Shown: piece after piece, positions 50,183 to 61,597 of the stretch | Layout: every line of letters begins with the position of its first letter | Numbering within the stretch: the first letter of the stretch is position 1 | Source: Haematococcus lacustris | Taxonomy: Eukaryota > Chlorophyta > Chlorophyceae > Chlamydomonadales > Haematococcaceae | Length of the DNA: 64,000 nucleotides | Direction of reading: 5' to 3' | Assembly: GCA_030144725.1 (NCBI GenBank) | Contig: JASKMD010000003.1 | Coordinates: forward strand, 1,042,241 to 1,106,240 | The notes under the pieces: model-generated | Seen by the model: only the letters and a program-made list of their open reading frames with translations | Database searches by the model: none | Told to the model about the DNA's origin: nothing | Made by a program: the position numbers and the translations under genes

Positions 50183-50785
50183 AATGGGCGAGTCTGGGAG
50201 GGGATGGAGTCCAGGATGCTGCACTGGCGCTTTCTTCTACACTGGCGGTATCTTCACCCGTTTCTTTGCTGCACTCTTTCCTGGCCTTCTGGGCATGTGC
50301 CCTGCAAAGAAGAACATGATATCATGATGGTGTGCTGAATGAGGGTGCTTGTCTGTGTTTCCAGCTGGAACCTGCTAGCTGTGGTGCTGGGTCAGAGTCG
50401 TTACCGCCTGCTGGGTCGTCCGCTCAGTCGTCTTCTGCTAGCCGCTAACTAGCCTCGCTAAGATTCAAAGCTCTGCGAACTGGAGGAATTCGGCCTATTC
50501 GCTTGCTTTGGAGACGGGCCTGGTGCGTTTGGATTCACGTCAAGTCTTTCCATCAACACACATCAACTGCAACAGGGGCCCAAGTCCGGCCTGGCAGGGA
50601 ATGAGCGGTCACATATTTGGGTGGCTGCGTCGATCGCAGTATTTGGCCTACAGTCGGCACGCGAATACTGAGAGAATGCAGCGTTGATGCAGCATTAGCT
50701 GTTTGGTGCCTGTTGCAAATGTCAACATAACTCCGTGACAAAATGTCGACTGAGGTCGGTTGACATTTTACCGAGAGGATTGATT
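50183..50785 (-). repeat. Right long terminal inverted repeat
   Basis: Inverse of 46330-46914. It also encodes MPRRPGKSAAKKRVKIPPV, here followed directly by a stop, after the same acceptor. Confidence 0.75.
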
Positions 50786-50794
50786 GCCTGCAAC

Positions 50795-51354
50795 GGGCCC
50801 TGCAACGGGTATGTGACCTTCAGGAATCTTTGATTTGCTCAGCGATGGAGCATGCCACCTCGCACTCCCAACCCAGCTTGGGTGCCGACAGCGACTGACA
50901 CCACACTACAGCTTGGGTGCCGACAGCGACAGACACCACTAGAAAGTGCAAATGAGTGCCGCACTGCCCAGCTCGCAAGCCCTGGCATGCATCTATTTCT
51001 GCTCAAATACCCCATGGGCCGTCAAGGGTTCGAACCTACGCAATGCCACTTTGGATGATGCATCAGGGCGAAATGAATAAAAGGAACTGGTGCACAGCCA
51101 CCCCTGCCCCTGCTGCCCACCCGCAGCTGCCGGCTGTCCATTGAGCCCAGCTCCACCCTGCCACTCCCGCTGCCCACACATACCCAGCCAGCCCTGACCC
51201 ACCCTGCCGCCCCCATCACCCCACGCTACCTAAACCCCCAGCCATGTTAGCTTTGCCTCCATCACCAACACCCACTGCTGCCACCTCCCTGCCCAGCCCT
51301 GCCCAGCCCCGACCAGCCCTGCCTGCCCTCCCCTCCCCCTGCCCCCATACACAA
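50795..51354. promoter_or_regulatory. Right flank of the element and B8 5' region
   Basis: Equivalent of 27790-28384. It has two 35-bp units (about 50877-50946), a gggttcgaacc B-box-like motif at 51026 and Pro-rich B-type sequence. E1 is absent. Confidence 0.45.
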
Positions 51355-52980
51355 GGGGGGACAAGAACGAGCGTGAGTGCGTAGCCGCCGCCCGCCGTGT
51401 GTTCCAGTTGTCCCTCACCGCCTCCAGCCTGGCCCTGGACCTGCAGCGGCTGGAGCTGGCCTGCGCCTTCCTGCTCACTGACAGGCTGTGGGCTGTCGCC
51501 ATGGCGGACCTGGCGCAGCTGGCGGTGGGCCTACACGCCAACACGGCGCAGCGCAGGCTGCTCACGACCCCCTCATCCCTCTCTGGCCCCCACCCCACCA
51601 GCCTCAGCCCAACCGCATCAGGCCCCACAGCCATGGGAGGTCAGCAGGGGCCGGGGTGGGTGGAGAAGCTGGAGCCGTTCTGGCAGCTGTTTGTGACGTA
51701 TGTGGTGGAGGCGACTGCTGGCACTGAACACAACCTGGCGTGGTGGATGGCGGCGGTGAAGGCGGGCAATGCGTACCTGCCTGGCCTGGTCACCCCACTG
51801 CTGCGGGCTCAGCCTATGAACGCCAAGATGCTGGTCGGGGCTGCTGCCCAGTACGTGCAAGAGGTCAGTGGGGCCGCAGGGGCAGGGCGGCAGAAGAGGC
51901 ACCAGAGAATGCTGGGGCCAAGAGGCCTCCTCCTGCTGCCTGGCACCCCTGCCTGCCCCTGCTGCTGGGTCTCAGCCCGCTTCAACACCCGGCTGCCTGG
52001 TCCTTGTAGGTGCGGCAGCAGGGGGAGGGCGGGTGGGAGGTGCTGCTGGCCATGGCAGGCCGCATGCGCAAGAGGTTCCGCTCCAGGTTGTGTCCAGCCT
52101 GATGCAAGCGCTGGTGGCAGCAGGGGAGGCACGCTGCCTGAGACTGCACCAGCAGCTGGGCGCCGCCTGCAATGTGACCAGCCAGGGCAATGGTGCGACA
52201 GCTGCAGAGCAAGACAACCCAATGCAAGCAGGAGGGGCATCAGTGGTGATAGGGACCCAAGCAGGGTCAGGGGTGTGGGGTGCAGGGCAGGCGCAGGCAC
52301 ACTCTCCTGATGCTGCCACCACCTCCTCCCCCCTGCCGCAGCCAGGGAGCATCAAGTGCAGCTGGGTCAGCAGTAGCAGGTCAGCAGAAGCAGCACCAGT
52401 AGCAGAGGCAGTAGCAGCAGTAGCAGGGTCAGCAGCAGCAGCAGCAGTAGGGTCAGCAGCGGCAGGGGCTCAGGGGCCCAAGGTGTTGCAGTGCTTGAAG
52501 CAGATGTTGGCGGTGGTGGTTGGCTGCCAGGCGGCAGGAGTGCTGAGTCTGTGCTCAGGTGAAGGCCTGGCGGCATGCCAGCGCGCCATGATGACCATGT
52601 GGCAGACAATCAGCTACGACTGCCTCGCGCACTGCCCGCACACGGACATTGCAGCCGCTGCCGCAGCCCAGCCGCAGCAAGCTAGCGATGTGGCCAAGGC
52701 GTGCGAGGCGGTGTTGACCAAAGTCAACGCGCTTTTGGGCACGCCGAGCAATCCGCCAGCAGCAACACAGCAACAGACGAGACACGGCCAGACGAGGGCA
52801 CAAGCTACGGCCGCGGCGGCAGCCGCGGCACAGGAGTCGCGCAAGGGCAGCGAGGAATTGGAAACGTTGAGGGAATGGGTAAACAAGCAATGCTTGATGA
52901 GCGCACCGTCACCGGTCGCACTTCCTCCCCGCCTTAACCGTAGCAGGCATTGCCACACTGTGATGTGTGGCTTGCACTGA
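51355..52980 (+). pseudogene. B8: family-B copy, 5'-truncated, longest open last exon
   Basis: The core E2 corresponds to 51355-51863, but the acceptor ccag of relatives is acaa here and E1 is missing, so normal splicing into E2 is lost. E2 itself is open (RVFQLSLTASSLALDLQRLE; a variable patch SSLSGPHPTSLS). E3 runs into E4 (ctccag/gttgtg at 52087). E4 is the best long-tailed example: one frame from VVSSLMQALVAAGEARCLRL through a Ser/Ala/Val linker, LKQMLAVVVGCQAAG, EGLAACQRAMMTMWQTISYD, AKACEAVLTKVNALLG and a Gln/Ala-rich helix to a stop at 52980. It shows the complete C-terminal module of about 150 residues, possibly helical, not recognised. Confidence 0.6.
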
Positions 52981-53949
52981 GGTGCGGCTGATGCTGACCC
53001 CTGCTACATCAACTGGCACGGTGTGCAGTTCAGACCACCATGGGACAATGCAAACATGGTGGTGGGCAATCCTTTTGGCCTAAGCCTGTGATGATCACAG
53101 ACCCTCCCAACTCGAAATGCCCATCCACACAACCTTGGCATAAGAGTCTAAGTGCCGGGGAGTGTGCGACAGGCGTAGCACCGTGCGGCATGCGATGACC
53201 GCTAAGTCTGCTACTCGCTGAGTCAGTAATGGTTACTTTGCGTTGCAGCAGCTACATGCCAGAGCTGTGAGCCATCTTCTGTTCATGAGAGCAGCATGGA
53301 GTAGCCTATCACATTGAGATCAGACAGTAGAGAAGGAGGCCTGAGATGAGGGGTGTTGTGTGTCGGGTAAAGGTTGAAATGTAACGGGGCACGGTGGCGC
53401 ATTGGTTCTTTCATTCTTGGTACATGCTAGTCCCCTACTCAAGGAAGGCTCAAACTCTCACTCCCTTAACCTCACAGCCACCAGCTCCCAGCTTAAGAAA
53501 CAAAGCAACCCACACCTTGCCACGCACGTAAACACCTGACAGCCTTGTGAGGGCCGGCCTGCAACATCATGAAAGCCGGAACATCATGCGCATGAACAAT
53601 GGGAAATACTATCATGCATCCTAGCTGCAGATCAACTCTTTTTCCTGGGGTTTGGGAGGTGGTGGTTGGGTCAAGCGGGGAATGAAGGGTACATGAGGCA
53701 TCTAGTGGCTGACACTATAGGTCTGGCCTGTTTCAGGCAGGGCACACCGCGCATCACTTCACCACCATCAGGTTCATCTGGGTGATGGAGCAAAGGGTGA
53801 ACCATCACTACCCAGCACATGACCACGACACATCATGGCAGTGCCGCCGCACCTCATGGCACACCTCAGCCCACCCCAACCAGACTGTGAGCCATTGTGA
53901 TGCAGTGTGGGGTGGCTGGGAGGGCACACAGCCATGCAGTGTTCTTCTG
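52981..53949. other. Convergent spacer B8/L12
   Basis: B-tail flank, second tRNA-like box pair (53385-53460), then the standard spacer block near 53680. No gene. Confidence 0.55.
53385..53460 (+). repeat. tRNA-like (SINE-like) sequence, second copy
   Basis: TGGCGCATTGG at 53395 and GGCTCAAACTC at 53448. Part of the B-tail spacer shared with 880-955. Confidence 0.3.
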
Positions 53950-55539
53950 TCATTCACTAAACCTAACGTTTGCCATTGGGAACAGGACAGGTAAGGCTTT
54001 CAGGGTGGCTGAGGAAAGACGTGCTTCGCCTAGGCCCTGCACCATGATGTGCAGCACCTTCACGTACTGGCCCAGGCGCTGCATGAGAGCCTGGCCCCCT
54101 GCTGCTGACCCCCCCTGCTGACCCCCCTGCCCACTGCTGCCGCCTGGCCCCCCTGGCGTGATGTGCCCCTCAGGTCTGCTGCTGGCCACAGTGGATTGGA
54201 GGGGCTGCTGGGCAGTACAGCGGCTGTGGCTGAGGTATTGCTCAGTCAGCAGGTCCACAGTGGCCTTGCTCAGGTACATGCCCCTATGCAGCACAAGCCC
54301 TGCCTTGTTGCGCTCACACAGGTTGAGCTCAGCTGCAGCCAGCACCTCCATACTCGGTTCCTCGATGTCCTTGACCAGCTCACTTAACTGCAGAGGGTGG
54401 GTGAGGCTGTGCAGGGGCAGGTAGGCGGCTGAGACCCAATCTAAGCGCCAGATTTCCAGCTGCTTCCAGCTGCAGGCTGCACCGGCCTGGGAGGAGGTCA
54501 GCCCAGAGAAGCCATACACATCTAGGCGTGCGATCTGGGTGAGTGCCAGCAAGGCATCCAGCTGCTCCTGGCCCACCAAAGTACACTCCATCACCAGGGT
54601 GTGCAGGCTGGGTAGGTGGCCCAGCGCTCGCAGCAGGGCCGTGGGCCTTGGCCCAGTCGTTTCAAAATCACTGTATTCACCCAAGAGCCGCAGCTCCTGC
54701 AAGTGTGTCAAGCTTGTCATAGCCGCTGCCAGTCTGACCCAATCTACAAGATCCAGATCCAACAAATTAGTAACTTCCAGCTGAGTGAGAGTGGGGGGTA
54801 AAGGCACCAGTCCAGACAGGAGCTCACGCTCCCCGCCCACTTCAACCCAACCACTCAGGCTGGTTTTCTGCACCCTGCTGCCAATGAAGGGCGACATGTC
54901 AAGCTGGCCTTCATGTGTGATGTCAGCGCCCATGATGTCCAGGTGCAGCAGCCGTGGCAGCAGCAGGGGGTGGGTGAGGACTGTCGCCAAGTGGCCTATG
55001 CTCATTCTGGCCATTTGGAAAGTCAGGCTCGTCAGGGAGGGGAAGGAGGCGGCCAGGGCTGCGCTGAAAGCAGGCTCCCATGGAAGAACCAAGTCATCGC
55101 GCCAGCTGATAACTAGGCAGTCGACTGCCTCACACAGCGGCACTGCCCCCAGCATCCAGGCAACCAAGCGGCTTGCTTCTGATGCTGCAGCAGTTGGCTC
55201 TGCTTTGTGACGTTGCCGTATTGCATCCATGAGGCCCTTGGCTGGACGCAATGTGAGGCGCAGCTTTGGGTGCTGCCTGTTCTGCAGCATCTTAAGCAGG
55301 AAGGGAGCAAGCTCGCAAAGGTTGTCACGCTGGATGTCGTTCTGGGTTGGGTAGGTGAGTTGGATTCTGAAAACTTTCCGCAGCAGAGCGGTGGCCAGGA
55401 GCTTGCTGGTTTTGAAGACTTGCAGCCGACTGCTTGCATCCAGCTGGCTCAGGACTGCATCCAAAAGTTCCGCTGGCAGGCCCTGCAGGCCCTGCAACTG
55501 CTCCTCCGTACTAACGTCGTCCGGTGACGACCTATTCAT
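53950..55539 (-). CDS. L12: F-box-like/LRR protein, full length
   Basis: 529 codons from MNRSSPDDVSTEEQLQGLQG (the frame is open 11 codons further up, in leader sequence). F-box-like LPAELLDAVLSQLDASSRLQ. Middle with the loops VTNLLDLDLVDW and LLGEYSDFETTGPRP, and LPSLHTLVMECTLVGQEQLD. The linker lacks part of the Ser-rich stretch and reads SRPEGHITPGGPGGSSGQGG. Regular end ALPVLFPMANVRFSE. No defect. The leading half is closest to L2 and L10 (IQRDNL/VQWDNL in place of GQHLRE). Confidence 0.78.
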   Translation of the reverse strand: MNRSSPDDVSTEEQLQGLQGLPAELLDAVLSQLDASSRLQVFKTSKLLATALLRKVFRIQLTYPTQNDIQRDNLCELAPFLLKMLQNRQHPKLRLTLRPAKGLMDAIRQRHKAEPTAAASEASRLVAWMLGAVPLCEAVDCLVISWRDDLVLPWEPAFSAALAASFPSLTSLTFQMARMSIGHLATVLTHPLLLPRLLHLDIMGADITHEGQLDMSPFIGSRVQKTSLSGWVEVGGERELLSGLVPLPPTLTQLEVTNLLDLDLVDWVRLAAAMTSLTHLQELRLLGEYSDFETTGPRPTALLRALGHLPSLHTLVMECTLVGQEQLDALLALTQIARLDVYGFSGLTSSQAGAACSWKQLEIWRLDWVSAAYLPLHSLTHPLQLSELVKDIEEPSMEVLAAAELNLCERNKAGLVLHRGMYLSKATVDLLTEQYLSHSRCTAQQPLQSTVASSRPEGHITPGGPGGSSGQGGQQGGSAAGGQALMQRLGQYVKVLHIMVQGLGEARLSSATLKALPVLFPMANVRFSE

Positions 55540-56640
55540 CAGGCCTACATCGCCACAAAGAAAGCAAAGCAAGACGATAAGAACTGCAGAGCTTAGGAGT
55601 ATTGGTGCACGGCGAGACCTACCTGCTGCGAGGCGTAAGCGACGAGCTCTGTACCGGGAGTGTGCGAAAACCTTCGAAGTGCCGGATACGTCCGAGGCGT
55701 GTCGTGTAGGGCGAAAATTGCACCAGCAACCTCGGATGTACTCGGCGACGTATGCACAGCGCTGTAGTACTCAGTTTGGCAAGCAATGCGCCCCTGCGAT
55801 GAGCTTCGCGTCTGCTGGGGCTGAGGCTGCTGGTCCGTACTAGCATCGGTTGCTGACGACTTATCCATCAGGCCTACATCGTCATATAGAAAGCAAAGCA
55901 AGACAATGAGCTGTTGTACTGCAGAGCTTAGAGCTGTTGGTGCACGGCGAGACCTACTTGCTGCAAGGCGTCAGTGCCGGGCCCACAGGACAGCACAGGA
56001 TAGGAACTGGGAGTGGAAAGAGCGTGCTCTAGAATTAGAGCCCTGCACCGGGTATGTGCGACGACCTTAACTGCGCCTGAAACGTCCGTGTGTACCACAA
56101 AGAGGTTGGTGCACGGAGAGGCCCACCTGATGCGAGGCGTAAGCGACGAACTCTGTACCGGGAATGTGCGAAAACCTTCGAAGTGCCGGATACGTCCGAG
56201 GCGTGTCGTGTAGGGCGATAAATGCACCAGCAATCTCGGATGTACTGAGCGACGTATGCACAGCGCTATGGTACTTGATGTAGCAAGCAATGCGCCCCTG
56301 CAGTGAGTTTCGCGTCATTGTTGTTGTGTGACCAGGATGCATGGCTGTTCTCGGATAGGCAGCGGTACAGTTCTGCGCTGGGCTCAGATGACACCACCAA
56401 TGAAGGCAACTGCCCCAAAAACTACCCCTACGCAAACCACTAGACGCAGGTCAAGGCCAACGCGAGTACCTGGCTGTCCAATCTCGAGTTTTAGCGCCCA
56501 GCGCGATCAGCGCCAGTTGTACCGGTGGCTGCGACCGGCACCACCACCACCGTCACCACAACGACACTACAGCGCCATCACTGCCAGCGTCGCCACCACA
56601 CCCGCGACTTGGGCACCGACAGCGACAGACACTCTTCTTT
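55540..56640. promoter_or_regulatory. Divergent spacer L12/B9 with duplicated upstream elements
   Basis: Two copies of the L-upstream element (about 55610-55770 and 56110-56260). Between them on the minus strand is a stub of an L gene start (MDKSSATDASTDQQPQPQQ at about 55868-55812), fused to element sequence. From 56400 it is B 5'-type DNA. Confidence 0.5.
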
Positions 56641-58989
56641 CCAGTGTGGATGAGTGCACTGCCCCTCACACCCCTCAGCATCCATCTACTCCTTGCTCAA
56701 CTACTCCATGGGTCCTAACTCAAGTACTGGGAGTGTAGATAAACAACCCTGTGCACAGCCACTGTAAAGTATGTATGCCGCACCACCCCGACAGCAGCCA
56801 AGCCCCCAGGCTACCTCTTGCTCTAGGCAGGCAGTCCATGGGCCCTTGTCTAGGATCTGGGTGGGCAGTCGAACACACCAGCTGCACACTGCCACTTACC
56901 GCTACCATCATCCACTCCAAACAACCAGCCAGCTCCTTGCCAACGCACCAACCAGCCTGCCACTGCCCCCAACTACAACCACCAACAGCACCAGCCCACC
57001 CACAGCAGGCCCCAGCTTGTGGCTCAGGGCTGGTACGCAATGGTCACACCTGCCCCACCCTCGCAATGCCTGCTGCCTGACTGCCTCCAGCGTGCTGCAC
57101 TGCCTCAACATCCAGCACCACTGCTGTTGTGGGGCGCTGGCCAGGGCTGGGTGCGACCCCAGCTGAGGGGGCTTGAGGGCTGTGCTGCGGCCCTGCTGCT
57201 GGTGGTAAGGGTGCAGCTCCTGGTGCCGCCACCTGCTGGGCCACTGAGAGGGGCCTGAGGGGCTGCCTGCTGGGGTTAGGACTCCAGGGGGCAGCACCGC
57301 CCAGGCTGAGGAGGTCAGGCTGCAAGCTGGGCTGCCGGCCGGGCCTGGACCTGTGCAGCCGCAGGAGGTGGTCCCACACAGGGAGGCAGGCTTGTAGCGA
57401 GGAGACTTCTGTCTGGAGGGGGCACGGCCTGCTCCACCACATACCCACAGTGGCCTGGCATTGTGACAACAGCAGCAGCAGCATGGTGCCTGGCTAAATC
57501 CACCACAACAAAGTAGACTGTGTCGAATATGGCTGCCTTGTCAGGAACGCTTTTTGTGCAAACCCTGGCGCTCGACTCTTAACCCTTGAGCACCAGGCTT
57601 GCCCCTGACCTTGCACCAACCCACCCGACACCCCCCACCCATCCACCTGCCTGCCTTTCTACCCTCCAGCCTGTCCACCCTCCAGCCTGACCACCCGCCC
57701 CCTCAGCCTCCAGCCAGCCCGCACCGACCCACCTCCCCTCCAGCATCACACAGGCCTTGCACAGCGGCTGGCTGGACAGGTAGCCACAGCGCCCGCACTG
57801 CCCCACTGACTGCAGCCCACGCCTGGCCCAGGACGCCTGCCTGCCAGCAGCCAGGGCTGGGGCTGCAGCAGCAACAAGGGATGGCAGGGGTGCAGCTGCA
57901 ACGGCCTCCACAGGGGCAGGTCCTATACCATCCTATGGTGCTGGGGCTGCTGCTGCTGCTGCTGCTACTGCTGATGACACGGATAGGGCTGACTCTGATG
58001 ATGTGGCCAGCCCCACTGCTACCATTGGTACATTCGCAGGGGCTGCTTGCGTGTGTGCAACTTCCCTTGTTGTCACCAGCATGGCTGACCTCCTCCACCT
58101 CCACCTCAGCATTCACTTCCACACTGTGGGCTGTGCCCTGTGGTGCAGTCTGCCCAGGCTGTGTCGGCGGGATTGGATTGGGGCCTGCGTCCTGCATTGT
58201 GGCCGAGTCTGTTTGTGCCAAGGGGAGAGGCAGTGTTGGTGAGGGAGGTGGTGCTGGTGCTGGACCCTGGTTGGCACTGCAACACCGCTACAGGCTGCTG
58301 CTGCTGCAAGCTTTGAATCTGGCAGTGACCCTGGTGTGGCTGCTGCTGGGGATGACCCTGCCCCTGGCCATGTCTCTGGCCCTGGTTCAAGACACCGCTC
58401 AAGCTGGCACCACATCCTGACCCACCTGGGAGAAGCTACCCTGCCACAGCCTCATGCAAGGCTGCTGGACCTCCCTCACCAGCAGCACACCTGTCCCCAC
58501 CCCTTGTACCCACTGCTGCTGCTGCTCCTGCTGATGAAGTTGGCTGGCTGCTGATGAGGTAGCAGGCTGCAAGGTGGCCATGTGGGGAGGCTGGCTGCTG
58601 CTGGGGCGGTAGGCAGGGAGGTGCCTGGGCTGGCAGCATTGCCAGGGCTGTGCTGGGCAGCCAGGGACACGGAATGGATGAGGCCCAGGATGGCTGAGGG
58701 CCGGGCAGCCTGGGAGGGGCAAGGGCAAGCAGGGCAGGGGCACTGCCTAGGAAGAGGGGCGGTAAGGCAAAGCAGGGCAGGGCAGTGGCGGGCGAACCAG
58801 CGGCAATGACATGGCGCACCCAGCCGCCACCCCTTGCGACCACCAGCTACAGCTATAGCCTTGACCCCTTGTTCCTCTTGTCCCCAGCTGGCTCAGGGCG
58901 GGCTGTGGGCTGTCAATGCTGTCAACCGGGGCTAGGGACAAGGCCTGCCCAGCCCCATGTGTAGGTGAGGTCAGGTCCGGCCCTGAGGC
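56640..58989 (+). other. 5' region of the B9 locus, duplicate of 4.3-6.5 kb
   Basis: Runs parallel to 4330-6500 at an offset of about 52485 with small indels. The same comments on possible exons apply. It includes the second CTU1-like exon. Confidence 0.4.
57733..57911 (-). pseudogene. CTU1/NCS6-type zinc-finger exon, second copy
   Basis: Again [19 protein letters not shown] followed by LEG, but 6 bases (cggaac) are lost before the donor, removing two residues of the conserved LNR end. All four Cys are kept. The adjoining linker GLQSVG and Ala-rich stretch match the 5.2-kb copy. Confidence 0.58.
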
Positions 58990-60934
58990 CCTCAGGCTAG
59001 AGGCAGGCCAGCTGGAGGGGCTGGAGGGTGAGGCCTGGTGGGGCCACTGCCCGGACTATGCCCTGGGAACAGGTGAGCTGCCAAGCCTGACCCTGATGAC
59101 CACCCACCCCTGCCCCTGCTGCCCATCATGCCCCTACTGCCCATTCAGCCCAGCTCCTCCCTGCCGCCCCTGATGCCCCTGCTGCACACATACCCGCCTG
59201 CCCTGCCCTGCCCCGCCCTCCCCTGCCCTGACCACCCACCTCTGCCCCTGCCACCCACCCCAGGGGAGGATGAGGACGAGCGTGAGTGCGTAGCCGTCGC
59301 CCGCCGTGTGTTCCAGTTGTCCCTCACCGCCTCCAGCCTGGCCCTGGACCTGCAGCGGCTGGAGCTGGCCTGCGCCTTCCTGCTCACTGACAGGCTGTGG
59401 GCTGTCGCCATGGCGGACCTGGCGCAGCTGGCGGTGGGCCTACACGCCAACACGGCGCAGCGCAGGCTGCTCACGACCCCCTCCGCCCTCTACAGCCCCC
59501 GCCCCGCCACCCTCAGCCCAACAGCATCGGGCCCCACAGCCATGGGAGGTCAGCAGGGGCCGGGGTGGGTGGAGAAGCTGGAGCCGTTCTGGCAGCTGTT
59601 TGTGACGTATGTGGTGGAGGCGACTGCTGGCACTGAACACAACCTAGCGTGGTAGATGGCGGCGGTGAAGGCGGGCAATGCGTACCTGCCTGACCTGGTC
59701 AACCCGCTGCAGCGGGCTCAGTCTATGAACGCCAAGATGCTGGTCGGGGCTGCTGCCCAGTACGTGCAAGAGGTCAGTGGGGCGGCTGAGAGGGGGCCGA
59801 AGGGGCAGGGCGGCAGCAGAGGCATAAGGGGCTGCAGGGGCCCGGATCACGGATCACAAACCAGGGGCTGCTAGGTGGTGGTGCTGGCCCCCTCCTGCAG
59901 CCTGGCATCCCTGCTTGCCCCTGCTGCTGGGTCTCAGCCCGCTTCAACACCCGCCTGCCTGGTCCTTGTAGGTGCGGCAGCAGGGGGAGGGCGGGTGGGA
60001 GGTGCTGCTGGCCATGGCAGGCCGCATGCGCAAGAGGTTCCGCTCCAGGTTGTGTCCAGCCTGATGCAAGCGCTGGTGGCAGCAGGGGAGGCACGCTGCC
60101 TGAGACTGCACCAGCAGCTGAGCGCCGCCTGCAATGTGACCAGCCAGGGCAATGGCGTGACAGCTGCAGAGCAAGTCAGCCCAATGCAAGCAGGGGCGGC
60201 ATCAGGGGCGGCACCAGGTGGGGTCCGGCAGCAGGAGCAACAGAAATAGGGGCTGGATCAGACTTAAGGGTGTGGGGTGCAGGGCAGGTGCAGGCACCCC
60301 CTCCTGATGCTGCCAACACCTCCCCAGCTGGGACTGGTGCTGGGGCTGCAGGGGCGGGTGCAGCTGCTGAGCCTGTGCTGTCCCAGCCATCAGCTGCGCC
60401 ACAGCACATAGGCGGGGTGCCTGATGCTGCAACCCAAGCTGATAACCATCCATCCAGTCCTGAGCCAAGCGCCACAGCAGCAGGAGCAGCATCAGAAGCA
60501 GCAGCAGGTTCAGTAACAGCAGAGGAGCAGGGGTACAGAGGCTTGACCCTGTTGTCCTGCACCTGGCTGCACCTGGGTGCAGCATGGGCCGGCAGCAGCA
60601 GCATGTTCGCGGTGGTGGTTGGCTGCCAAGCGGCAGGAGTGCTTAGTCTGTGCTCAGGTGAAGGCCTGGCGGCATGCCAGCGCGCGCCATGATGACCATG
60701 TGGCAGACAATTAGCTACGACTGCATCGAACACTGCCCGCACACGGGCATCGCAGTCGCTGATGCAGCCCAGCCGCAGCAAGCTAGCGTTGTGGCCAAGG
60801 CGTGCGAGGCGGTGTTGACCAAAGTCAACGCGCCGAGCAACCCGCCAGCGGCAACACAGCAACAGACCGCCGCGGCAGCAGCTGCACAGGAGTCGCGCAA
60901 GGGCAGCGAGTCATGGGATGCGTCGAGGGAATAA
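58990..60934 (+). pseudogene. B9: duplicate of B2 with a nonsense codon in the core exon
   Basis: E1 ends at 59072 and is intact. E2 59264-59772 is almost identical to that of B2 except that the second Trp of NLAWWMAAVKAG is TAG (59653-59655). E3-like sequence starts at 59972 and runs into E4 at 60049 (ctccag/gttgtg), as in B2. The first part of E4 ends QQEQQK*. The Ala/Gly tail and AVVVGCQAAG module (60270 onward) are intact up to a 2-base insertion (cgcgcgcc near 60684), after which the frame shifts for QRAMMTMWQ...SRE*, ending at 60932-60934. B2 lacks both lesions, so they arose after the duplication. Confidence 0.68.
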
Positions 60935-61597
60935 GGAACCTAGCAATGTCGGCTGAGCGCACCGTCACTGACCTCCCCGCCTCGAGCGTAGCAGGGTAAT
61001 AGCTCCATCAACTGGCAAGTTGTGCAGTTCTTAACACCGTGGCTTGGGTGCTTGGCTTGGGTGTTGGGTGCTTGGCTTGGGTGTTGGGTGCTTGGCTGCA
61101 CTGAGCCTCGTCTAGTCGAGTTGCGCTCCCTATTTTTAACACCGTGGGGCAATGTAAAGATGTTGGTGGGCATGCCGGTGGCTACTTCTATTGCTGCCAG
61201 GCTTCTAGGATGGGCATAGCCAGTACTGACTGCGTAGCAAGATGCCAGTGCTGTGAGCCATTGTTAGAGAGAGCAGCAGAGAGTAACATATTGACGCTGA
61301 GATCAGATATCAGATAGAGGAGCAGTGTGGTGTGAGGGGTGTGTCTACTAATCGAGTCCCAAGGAAAGCCCAGAACCTCACTCCATTAAACGTCACAGCA
61401 CATTGATACCCCATATGAAAGCAAAGCAAGAGTCGTGATCGGACGCAGTCAACGAGGAGTCCTCCAGGCTCCATTCCCCCACGGGTAATTTTACCATGCA
61501 TCCTAGGTATCATGCATCCTGGGTAGTATACAGTCCTTACATAGTGTACAGTTCTCTTGGCTCCTTTCCCCCCGGCATTCCCTATACATATCAGAAC
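60935..61597. other. Convergent spacer B9/L13, left part
   Basis: Parallel to 8441-9115, including the cttgggtgcttgg tandem repeat (about 61035-61100). No gene. Confidence 0.55.

Larger units (their letters stand above)
46330..50785. mobile_element. Foldback / Mutator-like element, 4.46 kb, long inverted arms, 9-bp TSD
   Basis: Left AATCAATCCTC and right GAGGATTGATT open inverted arms of about 0.6 kb (46330-46914 and 50183-50785) with few differences. The mirror symmetry continues inward through satellite arrays to about 47.6 and 49.1 kb. Flanking ccctgcaac (46321-46329) and gcctgcaac (50786-50794) match at 8 of 9 bases. The L6 locus carries the empty site (gagccctgcaacgggtatg at about 27771). 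Long TIRs and about 9-bp duplications fit Mutator-like or foldback elements. No transposase is recognisable, so it is probably non-autonomous. Confidence 0.75.

Noticed and set aside
51000..51060. Possible tRNA gene around gggttcgaacc
   Set aside because: T-loop-like motif only; no paired acceptor, D or anticodon arms.
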